This document shows positions 6,410 to 14,810 of a DNA stretch of 30,324 bases, piece after piece. A program made the translations under genes and the position numbers. The stretch's first letter is position 1. Each line of letters begins with the position of its first letter. The DNA comes from a virus: the IMG/VR virus record IMGVR_UViG_3300032296_001480, positions 1 through 30,324 of that record. The stretch is one strand, 5' to 3'. The notes under the pieces are model-generated. The model saw nothing but the letters and a program-made list of their open reading frames with translations, did not search any database and had not been told where the DNA came from.

Positions 6410-6417
6410 TATATTTG
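6410..6417 (+). promoter_or_regulatory. Putative -7 promoter element TATATTTG
   Basis: TATATTTG lies in the 38-base gap between the holin-like gene and the ATG at 6443, with 25 bases to the ATG. It matches TAnnTTTG and would start transcription of the tail fiber and packaging genes. No -33 TTG is obvious. Confidence 0.55.
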
Positions 6418-6442
6418 CTACTTAAATTAAATCAAATCAATT

Positions 6443-6667
6443 ATGACTTACGTTTCAAAAGAAGAACTCGACAAAATTCAAGGCATGAATGCCGATTTCG
6501 CTAAAGCCAAAATGGCACTCGGTGAACTTGAACTAAACAAGCAAGGAATACTAAGCAGAATAAATGCTATGCAGCAGGAGTTCCTTGAATACGAGAAGAT
6601 GCTTATAGTAAAATATGGACAAGACTCAGTAATAAATTTACAAACCGGAGAAGTAACTAAAAAATAA
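6443..6667 (+). CDS. Small coiled-coil protein
   Basis: A 74-residue protein that looks like two antiparallel helices (LDKIQGMNADFAKAKMALGE and ILSRINAMQQEFLEYEKML). A short end follows with KYGQDSVINLQTGEVTKK. I recall similar small proteins, always ending in KYG-x-x-x-INLxTGE, in many Bacteroidota phages; function is unknown. It is the first gene after a promoter-like motif and lies one base before the tail fiber gene. A role as a fiber chaperone or virion part is possible but not shown. Confidence 0.65.
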   Translation: MTYVSKEELDKIQGMNADFAKAKMALGELELNKQGILSRINAMQQEFLEYEKMLIVKYGQDSVINLQTGEVTKK

Positions 6668-6668
6668 A

Positions 6669-7934
6669 ATGGCAAGAATAAGTACATACCCAGGGCCTTC
6701 ATCGCCCTCACTATCTGATATGCTTATCGGTACAGATGTGAATGACATGAACGCAACCAAAAACTTTACCATTGGCGACATAATGTCGGTCCCTGGGTCG
6801 AGTACGTATGTGCCATATACCGGAGCGACCTCAAATGTTGTGTTGGGATCAAATACAATATCAGCATCAGGTTACATTGTGCCTGGAGGCACAAGCTCTG
6901 ATTTCTTAAAGGCAGATGGTTCGGTTGATAGCACTGCTTATGTGCCATATAACGGAGCAACAACACAGTTGAATTTAGGGGCGCATGATCTAATAGCGGC
7001 AAATATTGTTAGAATAGGAGGACTTTCAACTGAGTTCCTAAAGGCTGATGGATCTGTTGATTCAAGTACTTACCTAACAACATCAGCAGCAGCATCTACT
7101 TATGTTCCATATACCGGAGCAACAGGAAATGTTGACTTAGGGATATATAAACTCACATCACATTCACTTGAGGTGACTACTGATGATGTTACCATACCAG
7201 GCATACAATGCTTCTCAGGAGATTATTTCGGAATAGGTAGCAATGGATGGACGCAAGTTGGATTTCTTGTTGACTTTATAAACAATGTATATAATCTTGG
7301 CGATTATGGGTCATCTGTTAATGGTACTTATATCAAAATTGACGATGCTAATAGCAGAATAGAGCTAAGTAAAGGCATCTATACAAATGCAAGCGAAGGT
7401 GCTGTTGGTCAAGTTTTAACAAGTCAAGGGCCTGGCGTTCCTGCAACTTGGTCAACCCCATTTGTAGTTCCAACACTTGGGTCTTTCTATGACACTACAG
7501 TGCAGGGAACAGCAGGCACAGCATTTGAGATAATGCAATTTAATAGTACAGATATATCTACAGGCGTATCAATCGTTAATGATGGACTTGGAGACCCAAC
7601 TAAAATAACATTCTCAGCATCAGGCGTATATAATATCCAGTTCTCGGCACAGCTTAAAAAGACAGGCGGTGCTGGTGCAACATTATTTTATATTTACTTG
7701 ATAAAAGATGGAACTCCAGTATCTAACTCAGCAACGGCAGTGACACTTGAGAATAATGGAGACCTATTGGTGGCTGCGTGGAACTGGTTTATAACAATAC
7801 CTTCAATCCCATCATATTGTCAAATAGGTTGGTACACAAATAACGCCAATGGAGAACTGCACTATGATGCAGCACCTGTTGTCGGAATACCTGCTATTCC
7901 ATCAGTAATACTAACAGTAAATAGAGTTTCTTAA
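6669..7934 (+). CDS. Tail fiber with YVPYTGAT repeats and C1q/TNF-like C terminus
   Basis: A 421-residue fiber protein. The N terminus (SLSDMLIGTDVNDMNATKNF) is a module I know from Bacteroidota phage fibers. YVPY[TN]GAT occurs at residues 47-54, 91-98 and 145-152. FLKADGSVDS occurs at 79-88 and 123-132. These are typical trimeric fiber shaft repeats. The last 140 residues (FYDTTVQGTAGTAFEIMQFN, ITFSASGVYNIQFSAQL, LTVNRVS) fit a C1q/TNF-like jelly-roll head that trimerises and binds a receptor. It is probably the host-range determinant together with the Ig/LamG protein. Its stop shares bases with the next ATG (TAATG). Confidence 0.8.
   Translation: MARISTYPGPSSPSLSDMLIGTDVNDMNATKNFTIGDIMSVPGSSTYVPYTGATSNVVLGSNTISASGYIVPGGTSSDFLKADGSVDSTAYVPYNGATTQLNLGAHDLIAANIVRIGGLSTEFLKADGSVDSSTYLTTSAAASTYVPYTGATGNVDLGIYKLTSHSLEVTTDDVTIPGIQCFSGDYFGIGSNGWTQVGFLVDFINNVYNLGDYGSSVNGTYIKIDDANSRIELSKGIYTNASEGAVGQVLTSQGPGVPATWSTPFVVPTLGSFYDTTVQGTAGTAFEIMQFNSTDISTGVSIVNDGLGDPTKITFSASGVYNIQFSAQLKKTGGAGATLFYIYLIKDGTPVSNSATAVTLENNGDLLVAAWNWFITIPSIPSYCQIGWYTNNANGELHYDAAPVVGIPAIPSVILTVNRVS
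6807..7124 (+). repeat. Coding repeats in the tail fiber shaft
   Basis: Three copies of YVPY[TN]GAT and two of FLKADGSVDS are encoded here with spacings of 44 and 54 residues. The DNA copies are diverged, so this is a protein-level repeat rather than a recent DNA duplication. Confidence 0.75.
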
Positions 7935-8161
7935 TGGACATAAGGAAGATATCGATAGGTCCCGATTACAAATCTGGTGCAATCCATTATATCGTTGGGC
8001 AGAAAGTGCTTGGCGATAGTAATGAGATTCATCTTATTAAGAGGGACCATATCAGCTCTTCTATCAAGATATACATAATCAACAAGAAGGGCGAGATAGT
8101 CCTTTGGAAAGAATTTAATCAAACGATTCCAACTTCAATCGAATTTAATATAGATTTTTAA
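7934..8161 (+). CDS. Small conserved phage protein, unknown function
   Basis: A 75-residue protein with TAATG overlaps on both sides. It contains MDIRKISIGPDYKSGAIHYI, VLGDSNEIHLI and an end rich in beta strand (IKIYIINKKGEIVLWKEF). I recall homologues with the IxxGPDYKxxAMxYxVGQxV pattern between fiber and terminase genes in Bacteroidota phages. Function is unknown. The small beta-rich layout suggests a compact fold, and coupling implies production with the 187-residue GroES-like protein. Confidence 0.65.
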   Translation: MDIRKISIGPDYKSGAIHYIVGQKVLGDSNEIHLIKRDHISSSIKIYIINKKGEIVLWKEFNQTIPTSIEFNIDF

Positions 8162-8724
8162 TGAAATCACCGACTCAATTTATAGTGAAGCCTGTAAATG
8201 GAAGTCGATATAACAACACAAAGCTAATAGCCGGCATAGAGTTCATTGTTAATACCTCTGAGGAGGAAGCAAGGTTCTCCAACCGCTATGCTGAAGTTAT
8301 AGAGACACCACTAAATTACAAAGGGCCGATACAGAATGGGGATACTTTAATAGTTCACCACAACGTCTTTAAGTTCTATAATGACATTAAAGGGAGGCGC
8401 AAAAGTGGTAAGAGCTTTTTTAAAGATGACCTGTTCTTCATTGACGAGGAGCAGTTTTTTTTATACAAAAGTGAAGGTAAATGGCACGCTTATGACCGGT
8501 ATTGTTTTGTCAAGCCACTGCCAACAACTGAGAGTTATATAAAGAAACCGTTCAGTTTAGAACCATTGATGGGTACTATGGTGTACCCTAATGAATATTT
8601 AAGAAGTAAGGGTGTCAACGAAGGTGACATAGTCTGCTTCGCTCCAAATGGGGAGTACGAATTTGACATTGATGGTGAAAAGCTATATAGGATGTTCGAT
8701 CATTTCGTAACAATGAAGCTATGA
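8161..8724 (+). CDS. Protein with two GroES-like halves
   Basis: A 187-residue protein. Residues about 44-75 (AEVIETPLNYKGPIQNGDTL then IVHHNVFKFYND) match the GroES core pattern of 'strand, variable loop, V-x-x-GD-x-V-x-F/H'. Residues about 133-187 repeat it: LEPLMGTMVYPN, VNEGDIVCFAPNGEYEFDI and DGEKLYRMFDHFVTM, close to the end of the GroES gene at 362 (IKEGDVIYY and EQYTIIRESDV). I know the family (GDxLxxHHNxFR.Y.D.KGR and FxxxDLYF words) from Bacteroidota and marine phages near terL; function is unproven. No G-I-V/I-L mobile loop is visible, so GroEL binding is uncertain. It overlaps the TerS-like gene by ATGA. Confidence 0.6.
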   Translation: MKSPTQFIVKPVNGSRYNNTKLIAGIEFIVNTSEEEARFSNRYAEVIETPLNYKGPIQNGDTLIVHHNVFKFYNDIKGRRKSGKSFFKDDLFFIDEEQFFLYKSEGKWHAYDRYCFVKPLPTTESYIKKPFSLEPLMGTMVYPNEYLRSKGVNEGDIVCFAPNGEYEFDIDGEKLYRMFDHFVTMKL

Positions 8725-9002
8725 GCAACAGAGAAATTAAACTCAAAATAATTGCAGCCGGACACAGAGCTATTGAAGAACTGGTGAAAATTGCACAAGA
8801 ACCTATTTTAGGCTCCGGAGATGATGGTGATATAACAGCAGATAAATTAAAAAATGCAGCCGCTACAAAAAGGCTCGCAATATTTGATGCGTTTGAGATA
8901 CTAAATAAGATTGAGTCAGAAAGGGAAGCCCTTGAATTTGCAGACAGGGGAATTACTAAAGCAGAATCAAAACAAGGCTTTGCGGAAAGGAGAAGTAAAT
9001 AA
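8721..9002 (+). CDS. Candidate terminase small subunit
   Basis: A 93-residue, mostly helical protein directly upstream of and overlapping the large terminase gene. This is the usual place for TerS, which recognises the packaging site. Visible words are EIKLKIIAAGHRAIEELVKI, ITADKLKNAAATKRLAIFDA and EILNKIESEREALEF. No helix-turn-helix is certain, so the call rests on position, size and helical content. It starts in an ATGA overlap. Its last 92 bases overlap the TerL frame, which runs +1 relative to it. The C terminus is basic (SKQGFAERRSK). Confidence 0.45.
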   Translation: MSNREIKLKIIAAGHRAIEELVKIAQEPILGSGDDGDITADKLKNAAATKRLAIFDAFEILNKIESEREALEFADRGITKAESKQGFAERRSK

Positions 9003-11229
9003 AGACCTTTACTACGTTGTAGAGGATTTGATACCAAAAGCGCCACTTAGCAATAAGAACAGGTCACGCTCATGGCTGTATGGATACAACGAACAGTATG
9101 ACGTTGTGGTTATTTCAAAGTCTGGGCAGATAGGTCAGGTCATAAATATTTCAGGTGTAAATATTGCGCTACCCCCAATCCCTGAAAGGTCTTACAGAAG
9201 AAGCGATATAAAAGCTCAGCAGTATTGGGAACGAATACCGGTGCCAAAAGAACTTGAGAAAATACCCTCAATCTTTGCCTGGAATGAGAAGCCATTGGAG
9301 TTTAAAAACAAATGGGTTGATTACATTGAAAAAGAATTTGATAATAGGGAATACGGTTTTTGGTTTTATAATAATGGGGTGCCCTGTTACATAACAGGGT
9401 CCCATTATATGTATCTGCAATGGTCAAGTATTGATGTTGGTTATCCGGACTTCAGAGAGGCTAATAGAATATTTTTCCTTTTTTGGGAAGCCTGCAAAGC
9501 AGATCCAAGATGTTTTGGTATGATATACCTGAAGATAAGACGCTCTGGTTTCTCATTTATGTCGTCAGCAGAGTGTGTAAACATAGCGACACTCGCAAAG
9601 GATTCACGACTTGGTATTTTGTCAAAGACCGGTGCTGATGCTAAAAAGATGTTCACAGATAAAGTAGTTCCTATCAACAGTAAGCTGCCTTTCTTTTTCA
9701 AGCCTATCATGGATGGTATGGACAAGCCAAAGACAGAGCTTGCGTTCAGAGTTCCTGCCTCAAAGATTACCAAAAAGAATATGCATGAGATTGGCGACAA
9801 TGACATAGTTGGTCTGGATACAAGTATTGACTGGAAGAACACAGAAGATAACTCTTATGATGGCGAAAAGCTTTTATTCTTAGCGCACGATGAGTCTGGA
9901 AAATGGATTAAGCCAAATAATATTTTAAATAATTGGCGTGTAACCAAAACTTGTTTACGATTAGGTAGTAAGATTATCGGAAAGTGCATGATGGGGTCAA
10001 CCTCAAATGCCTTAAATAAAGGTGGTGATAACTTCAAGACATTATACTATGACTCAGATGCAACAGTAAGGAATGCCAATGGCCAGACAAAAAGCGGTAT
10101 GTATGGGCTGTTTATTCCTATGGAATGGAATATGGAGGGGTTTATCGACCGATACGGCTATCCGGTATTCAGAAAGCCGGATGAGCCAGTAGGAGGGGTA
10201 GATGGCGGTGTAATTAAAAATGGAGCAATTGACTACTGGGAGAATGAAGTAGATTCATTAAAGAACGACGCAGATGCCTTGAATGAGTTTTACCGACAGT
10301 TCCCAAGAACAGAGTCGCACGCATTCAGAGACGAAAGTAAACAAGCGTTATTTAATCTGACAAAGATATATCAGCAAATTGATTACAATGAGTCATTGAT
10401 AACCGGACAGCATCTAACAAGAGGCTCTTTCTCATGGAAGGATGGAATAAAGGACACAAAGGTTATATGGACACCAAACAGAAGCGGAAGATTTTTGATA
10501 AGCTGGTTCCCTCCGGCACACTACATGAATAATGTTGTTGTAAAAAATGGAATAAAACATCCAGGCAATGAGCATCTTGGCTCATTCGGATGTGACCCAT
10601 ACGACATATCAGCAGTAGTAGGCGGCAGGGGATCATGCGGCTCACTTCACGGAATGACAAAGTTTCACATGGATGATGCGCCAACCAATGAGTTCTTTTT
10701 AGAATATGTAGCAAGACCACAAACAGCAGAGATATTTTTTGAAGAAATACTAATGGCTTGTGTTTTCTATGGTATGCCAATACTCATAGAGAATAACAAA
10801 CCAAGACTATTATACCATTTTAAAAACAGAGGATACAGGGGATTCTGTATGAATAGACCCGACAAACAATTCAATAAACTTACAAAAACCGAGCGTGAGC
10901 TTGGTGGCATACCAAACTCATCAGAGGATGTCAAACAGTCTCACGCAGCGGCAATTGAGTCATATATTGAGAAGTATGTCGGATTTGACCTTACAGGCAC
11001 ATATAGAGAACCTGACGTGATTGGCAATATGCCTTTCATAAGAACACTTGAAGATTGGGCAAAGTTTGATATAAATGACAGGACAAGGTTTGATGCTACG
11101 ATTAGCTCAGGACTTGCTATAATGGCAAATCAAAAACACCTTTATATGCCTGAAAAGAAAGAATCAAAAATTATTATTAACTTTGCTAAATATTCAAACG
11201 ATGGGCTAACAAGTCAACTAATGAAATGA
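8911..11229 (+). CDS. terL: Terminase large subunit
   Basis: This is the ATPase/nuclease that pumps DNA into the prohead through the portal. The frame gives 772 residues. A deviant Walker A lies at about residue 210 (LKIRRSGFSFMSS). Walker B is at about 320 (KLLFLAHDES). An RNase H-type nuclease begins near residue 559 with FGCDPYDIS, followed by LIENN and a late His/Glu-containing helix (QSHAAAIESYIEKYV). The N-terminal YGYNEQYDVVVISKSGQIG is typical of Bacteroidota phage TerL. No in-frame ATG exists before about residue 168. The start must be TTG (8911, 8932, 8938 or 8980) or arise by frameshift from the TerS-like gene. 8911 is the longest option and is uncertain. It ends in an ATGA overlap with the portal gene. 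Confidence 0.85.
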   Translation: MSQKGKPLNLQTGELLKQNQNKALRKGEVNKDLYYVVEDLIPKAPLSNKNRSRSWLYGYNEQYDVVVISKSGQIGQVINISGVNIALPPIPERSYRRSDIKAQQYWERIPVPKELEKIPSIFAWNEKPLEFKNKWVDYIEKEFDNREYGFWFYNNGVPCYITGSHYMYLQWSSIDVGYPDFREANRIFFLFWEACKADPRCFGMIYLKIRRSGFSFMSSAECVNIATLAKDSRLGILSKTGADAKKMFTDKVVPINSKLPFFFKPIMDGMDKPKTELAFRVPASKITKKNMHEIGDNDIVGLDTSIDWKNTEDNSYDGEKLLFLAHDESGKWIKPNNILNNWRVTKTCLRLGSKIIGKCMMGSTSNALNKGGDNFKTLYYDSDATVRNANGQTKSGMYGLFIPMEWNMEGFIDRYGYPVFRKPDEPVGGVDGGVIKNGAIDYWENEVDSLKNDADALNEFYRQFPRTESHAFRDESKQALFNLTKIYQQIDYNESLITGQHLTRGSFSWKDGIKDTKVIWTPNRSGRFLISWFPPAHYMNNVVVKNGIKHPGNEHLGSFGCDPYDISAVVGGRGSCGSLHGMTKFHMDDAPTNEFFLEYVARPQTAEIFFEEILMACVFYGMPILIENNKPRLLYHFKNRGYRGFCMNRPDKQFNKLTKTERELGGIPNSSEDVKQSHAAAIESYIEKYVGFDLTGTYREPDVIGNMPFIRTLEDWAKFDINDRTRFDATISSGLAIMANQKHLYMPEKKESKIIINFAKYSNDGLTSQLMK

Positions 11230-13661
11230 AAGATATAAAGTTAGAGATACAATTTACAGATTTCCCACATCAGTGGGCAACAGATAAAGAAAAGGCATCT
11301 GAGGGCTATGGCCTCCAGGTCGGGCAGGCTATACAGTACGAATGGTTTAGAAAAGATGGAACCTCTTGCAGGTATTACAGCCGATGGAGAGACTTCCATA
11401 GACTAAGACTATACGCAAGAGGAGAGCAGTCAGTAGCAAAATACAAGAACGAACTTGCTATTGATGGAGACCTATCCTATCTTAATATCGACTGGACTCC
11501 GGTTCCTGTTATCCCAAAGTTTGTTGACATTGTAGTGAATGGTATGTCAGACAGGTTGTTTAAGCCAAAAGCATACGCTCAGGATGCAATGTCGCTTGCT
11601 AAGCGCAGTAAGTATCAGGACATGATAGAGACGCAAATGGTAGGCAAGCCAATTTTTGAGATGCTTCAGAATTACACAGGTGTCAATCCGTTTATGATGG
11701 ACCCTGACAAGCTTCCTGAGAATGACGAAGAACTATCATTATTTATGCAGATTAACTACAAGCCTGCAATTGAGATAGCTGAAGAGGTGGCAATCAGTAC
11801 AATATTTGCCGAGAACCATTATGATGACATTAGAAAAAGGCTTGACTATGACCAAACAGTAATTGGTATAGCTGTCGCAAAACATGAGTTTCTGCTTGGA
11901 GAAGGCGTAAAAGTATCTTATGTTGACCCTGCTAATATAGTTTACAGTTACACCGAAGATCCATTCTTTAAAGACTGTTTTTATTGGGGAGAAATAAAGA
12001 CCGTTCCGCTTACAGAGCTTTACAAAATCAATCCAAAACTAACCAGAGATGACATTGAGCAAATATCTCAGTATAGTCAGACCTGGTATGACTATTATAA
12101 TGTAGCAAGATTTTATGAGAATAGTGTATTTTATAGAGATACTTGCACTCTGCTCTATTTTAATTATAAGACAACCAAACGAGTTGTTTATAAAAAGAAA
12201 ACAGTAGAGGGTAGTGGGTTCAAGATGATACCCAAAGACGACAGTTTTAATCCTCCGGCAGAGATGATGGAGGAAGGGGGCTTTGAGAAAGTCGAGAAAA
12301 CTATTGACGTATGGTATGAAGGTGTCATGGTTATGGGTACCAACTATCTGCTTAAATGGGAGATGGCTGAAAATATGGTAAGGCCTAAGTCAACAGCACA
12401 GCACGCTATGCCAATGTATGTGGCTTGTGCGCCAAGAATGTACAAAGGTGTTATTGAGAGCTTAGTTCGCAGGATGATACCATTTGCTGACCTTATTCAA
12501 ATCACTCACCTAAAGTTACAGCAGGTCATCAATCGAGTAGTGCCTGATGGTGTATTTATTGACGCCGATGGCTTAAATGAGGTTGATCTTGGTACCGGCA
12601 ATGCCTATAACCCAGAGGATGCGCTAAGACTATATTTCCAAACAGGTAGTGTCATTGGTAGAAGTTTTACGCAGGATGGCGACTTTAATAATGCAAGAGT
12701 ACCAATTACGCAGCTTACATCTAACTCAGGTGCAGCAAAAACACAAATGTTGCTGGCAAATTATCAGCACTACATGGACATGATACGCACAGTAACCGGT
12801 CTTAATGAGGCAAGGGATGGCTCAACGCCTGACCCTAACTCATTAGTAGGATTGCAGAAGTTAGCGGCACTTAACTCAAACACAGCCACAAGGCATATCC
12901 TTGAGAGCGGTCTGTTCATCTACCGTAGTCTTGCTGAGGCTATTACTTATCGTGTAGCTGACATTTTAGAGTACGCTGACTTTAAAGAGGATTTTGCAAC
13001 AAGAATAGGCAGGTACAATGTGTCGATTCTGAATGACATTAAAGACCTTTATCTATATGACTTTGGTATATTCGTGGAAGTGTCTCCGGATGAAGAGCAA
13101 AAAGCGCAACTCGAAGCCAATATCCAAATGGCTTTATCGAAAGGCGACATTAACCTTGAGGATGCTATTGATATTAGAGAGCTTAAAAACTTAAAACTTG
13201 CCAATCAACTACTCAAAGTTAAGCGCATAAAGAACGCTGAGCAAATGGAGAAAATGCAGATGCAAAAGCAAGCAATGGTAGCACAACAGCAAATGCAGTC
13301 TCAGCAGATGGCAGCACAAACAGCAGTGCAAAAAATACAACTTGAAGCTCAGGCAAAAGCGCAGGTCATACAGACAGAGGCAGAGATGTCAATGAAAAAG
13401 ATGGAATTTGAAGCAAGTATTAAATCAAAGCTGATGGCTGAAGAGTTCCAGTACAGTATAAAGTTGCATGAAATGCAGTATGGCACACTTGCTGCTCGTG
13501 AGAAAACTAAAGAAGAAGAAAAGAACAAACGCATTAGCATTCAGAATACACAGCAGTCAAAACTGATAAACCAAAGAAAAAATAACCTACCTCCGGTAAA
13601 CTTTGAGTCTAATGAGGATAGCTTGGATGGCTTTGATTTAGCAGAATTTAACCCAAGATAG
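11226..13661 (+). CDS. Portal protein
   Basis: An 811-residue protein directly after TerL, the standard place for the dodecameric portal at the capsid vertex. The N-terminal region has RWRDFHRLRLYARGEQS, IDWTPVPVIPKFVDIVVNGM and DRLFKPKAYA. The core has YVDPANIVYSYTEDPFF and CFYWGEIKTVP. The length and these words match the large portals of crAss-like phages. Residues about 670-790 form a long Gln/Met/Ala-rich coiled coil (for example EKMQMQKQAMVAQQQMQSQQ), probably the barrel or internal C-terminal helix. It starts in an ATGA overlap with terL. The 50-base gap after it holds a promoter-like motif. Confidence 0.8.
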   Translation: MKDIKLEIQFTDFPHQWATDKEKASEGYGLQVGQAIQYEWFRKDGTSCRYYSRWRDFHRLRLYARGEQSVAKYKNELAIDGDLSYLNIDWTPVPVIPKFVDIVVNGMSDRLFKPKAYAQDAMSLAKRSKYQDMIETQMVGKPIFEMLQNYTGVNPFMMDPDKLPENDEELSLFMQINYKPAIEIAEEVAISTIFAENHYDDIRKRLDYDQTVIGIAVAKHEFLLGEGVKVSYVDPANIVYSYTEDPFFKDCFYWGEIKTVPLTELYKINPKLTRDDIEQISQYSQTWYDYYNVARFYENSVFYRDTCTLLYFNYKTTKRVVYKKKTVEGSGFKMIPKDDSFNPPAEMMEEGGFEKVEKTIDVWYEGVMVMGTNYLLKWEMAENMVRPKSTAQHAMPMYVACAPRMYKGVIESLVRRMIPFADLIQITHLKLQQVINRVVPDGVFIDADGLNEVDLGTGNAYNPEDALRLYFQTGSVIGRSFTQDGDFNNARVPITQLTSNSGAAKTQMLLANYQHYMDMIRTVTGLNEARDGSTPDPNSLVGLQKLAALNSNTATRHILESGLFIYRSLAEAITYRVADILEYADFKEDFATRIGRYNVSILNDIKDLYLYDFGIFVEVSPDEEQKAQLEANIQMALSKGDINLEDAIDIRELKNLKLANQLLKVKRIKNAEQMEKMQMQKQAMVAQQQMQSQQMAAQTAVQKIQLEAQAKAQVIQTEAEMSMKKMEFEASIKSKLMAEEFQYSIKLHEMQYGTLAAREKTKEEEKNKRISIQNTQQSKLINQRKNNLPPVNFESNEDSLDGFDLAEFNPR

Positions 13662-13683
13662 TATGAATCTAATTTTTATTTTA

Positions 13684-13691
13684 TATTTTTG
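13684..13691 (+). promoter_or_regulatory. Putative -7 promoter element TATTTTTG
   Basis: TATTTTTG matches TAnnTTTG and ends 20 bases before the scaffold ATG at 13712, in the 50-base gap after the portal gene. It could give extra transcription of scaffold and capsid genes, which are needed in large amounts. There is no -33 TTG. Confidence 0.55.
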
Positions 13692-13711
13692 CACAAATAA
13701 AATCTACTCAA

Positions 13712-14791
13712 ATGGAATTTAAATCAGTAAAATTAGTCGAAACCGGTGAACAGAAAAGTGTTCAAGAGGTAGAGAAAGAGCTTTTAGAGAAGCATGAGCA
13801 GCAATTTCAGGACACTCCACAGGATATTCAAATACCTGAACCGCCTGCTCAAGAGTTCGAATTAAAAGAGGAAGACGTTCTTTCATATATAGGCAAGAGA
13901 TACAACAAGCAGATCAACTCATTCGACGAGCTTATGTCCGAGCGTAATACCGCTGAGGATATGCCAGAGGATGTAGCTGCTTATATGAAATATAGAAAAG
14001 AAACAGGTAGAGGGTTTGAGGACTTTCTCAAGTTGAACAAAGACTTCGACTCAATACCGGAAGAACAGCTTTTAAAGGATTATCTGTTATCAACCCAAGA
14101 AGGTCTTGACGAAGATGACGTCGACATGATGATGGACGAGTACAGATATGACGAAGACCTTGACGATGAATCTTTCATAAAGAAAGCGAAAATCGCAAGA
14201 AAGAAAGCTGTAAATGAAGCTAAAAAATTCTTCAACACTCAGAAGGAGAAATACAAAACGCCCCTTGAGTCAAGTACGGCAGGTATTCCTCTATTAGAGA
14301 AAGAAGAGTTTGAAGCATATCGTGAGTATATCAGAAATGCTAAGACTTACGAGGAAGAAAATAATCGCAAACGTCAATGGTTTGAGAATAAGACTAATGA
14401 AATTTTTGACTCAGGGTTCAAAGGTTTTGAGTTCAATGTCAATAATAAAAAGCTTGTTTTCAATCCAGGCGAAGCTGCTGAGTTAAAGAGGTTACACTCT
14501 AATCCTGCAAGTTTTATCGGGAAGTTCTTGGATGAATCTGGGATGATAAAAGACGCAGCAGGATACCACAAGGCGTTAGCGGTTGCAATGAACCCTGAGC
14601 GTTTTGCAAAGTATTTTTACGAGCAAGGTGCAGCGGATGCAGCAGATGACTTTATGCGTAAGACCAAAAATATAAATATGTCTGAGCGTAAAGCAAATGA
14701 GGCAACTAAGGGTAATGATGGTTTTCAGGTTAAAGAGATTAATCCTGACCATGGAAGAAGTTTAAAAATCCGAAGTGCAAAAAGATTGTAA
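13712..14791 (+). CDS. Candidate head scaffolding protein
   Basis: A 359-residue charged, mostly helical protein immediately upstream of the major capsid gene, the usual scaffold position. The N-terminal third is Glu/Gln-rich and coiled-coil-like (SVQEVEKELLEKHEQQFQD). An acidic stretch lies at about residues 130-154 (EGLDEDDVDMMMDEYRYDED). Long basic/acidic helices follow. The C terminus is basic (HGRSLKIRSAKRL), as in scaffolds that bind the capsid protein through a basic tail. No protease motif is seen. The alternative is a head-associated or tail-length-like protein; context and charge pattern favour a scaffold. Confidence 0.6.
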   Translation: MEFKSVKLVETGEQKSVQEVEKELLEKHEQQFQDTPQDIQIPEPPAQEFELKEEDVLSYIGKRYNKQINSFDELMSERNTAEDMPEDVAAYMKYRKETGRGFEDFLKLNKDFDSIPEEQLLKDYLLSTQEGLDEDDVDMMMDEYRYDEDLDDESFIKKAKIARKKAVNEAKKFFNTQKEKYKTPLESSTAGIPLLEKEEFEAYREYIRNAKTYEEENNRKRQWFENKTNEIFDSGFKGFEFNVNNKKLVFNPGEAAELKRLHSNPASFIGKFLDESGMIKDAAGYHKALAVAMNPERFAKYFYEQGAADAADDFMRKTKNINMSERKANEATKGNDGFQVKEINPDHGRSLKIRSAKRL

Positions 14792-14810
14792 AACATTAAA
14801 TTATTAAAAA

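Noticed and set aside
13979-14050. Possible extra GY-like repeat in the scaffold (YMKYRKETGRGFEDFLKL)
   Set aside because: It resembles the cargo repeat but lacks the Tyr after Gly and has no second copy at 30-residue spacing, so it is treated as chance.
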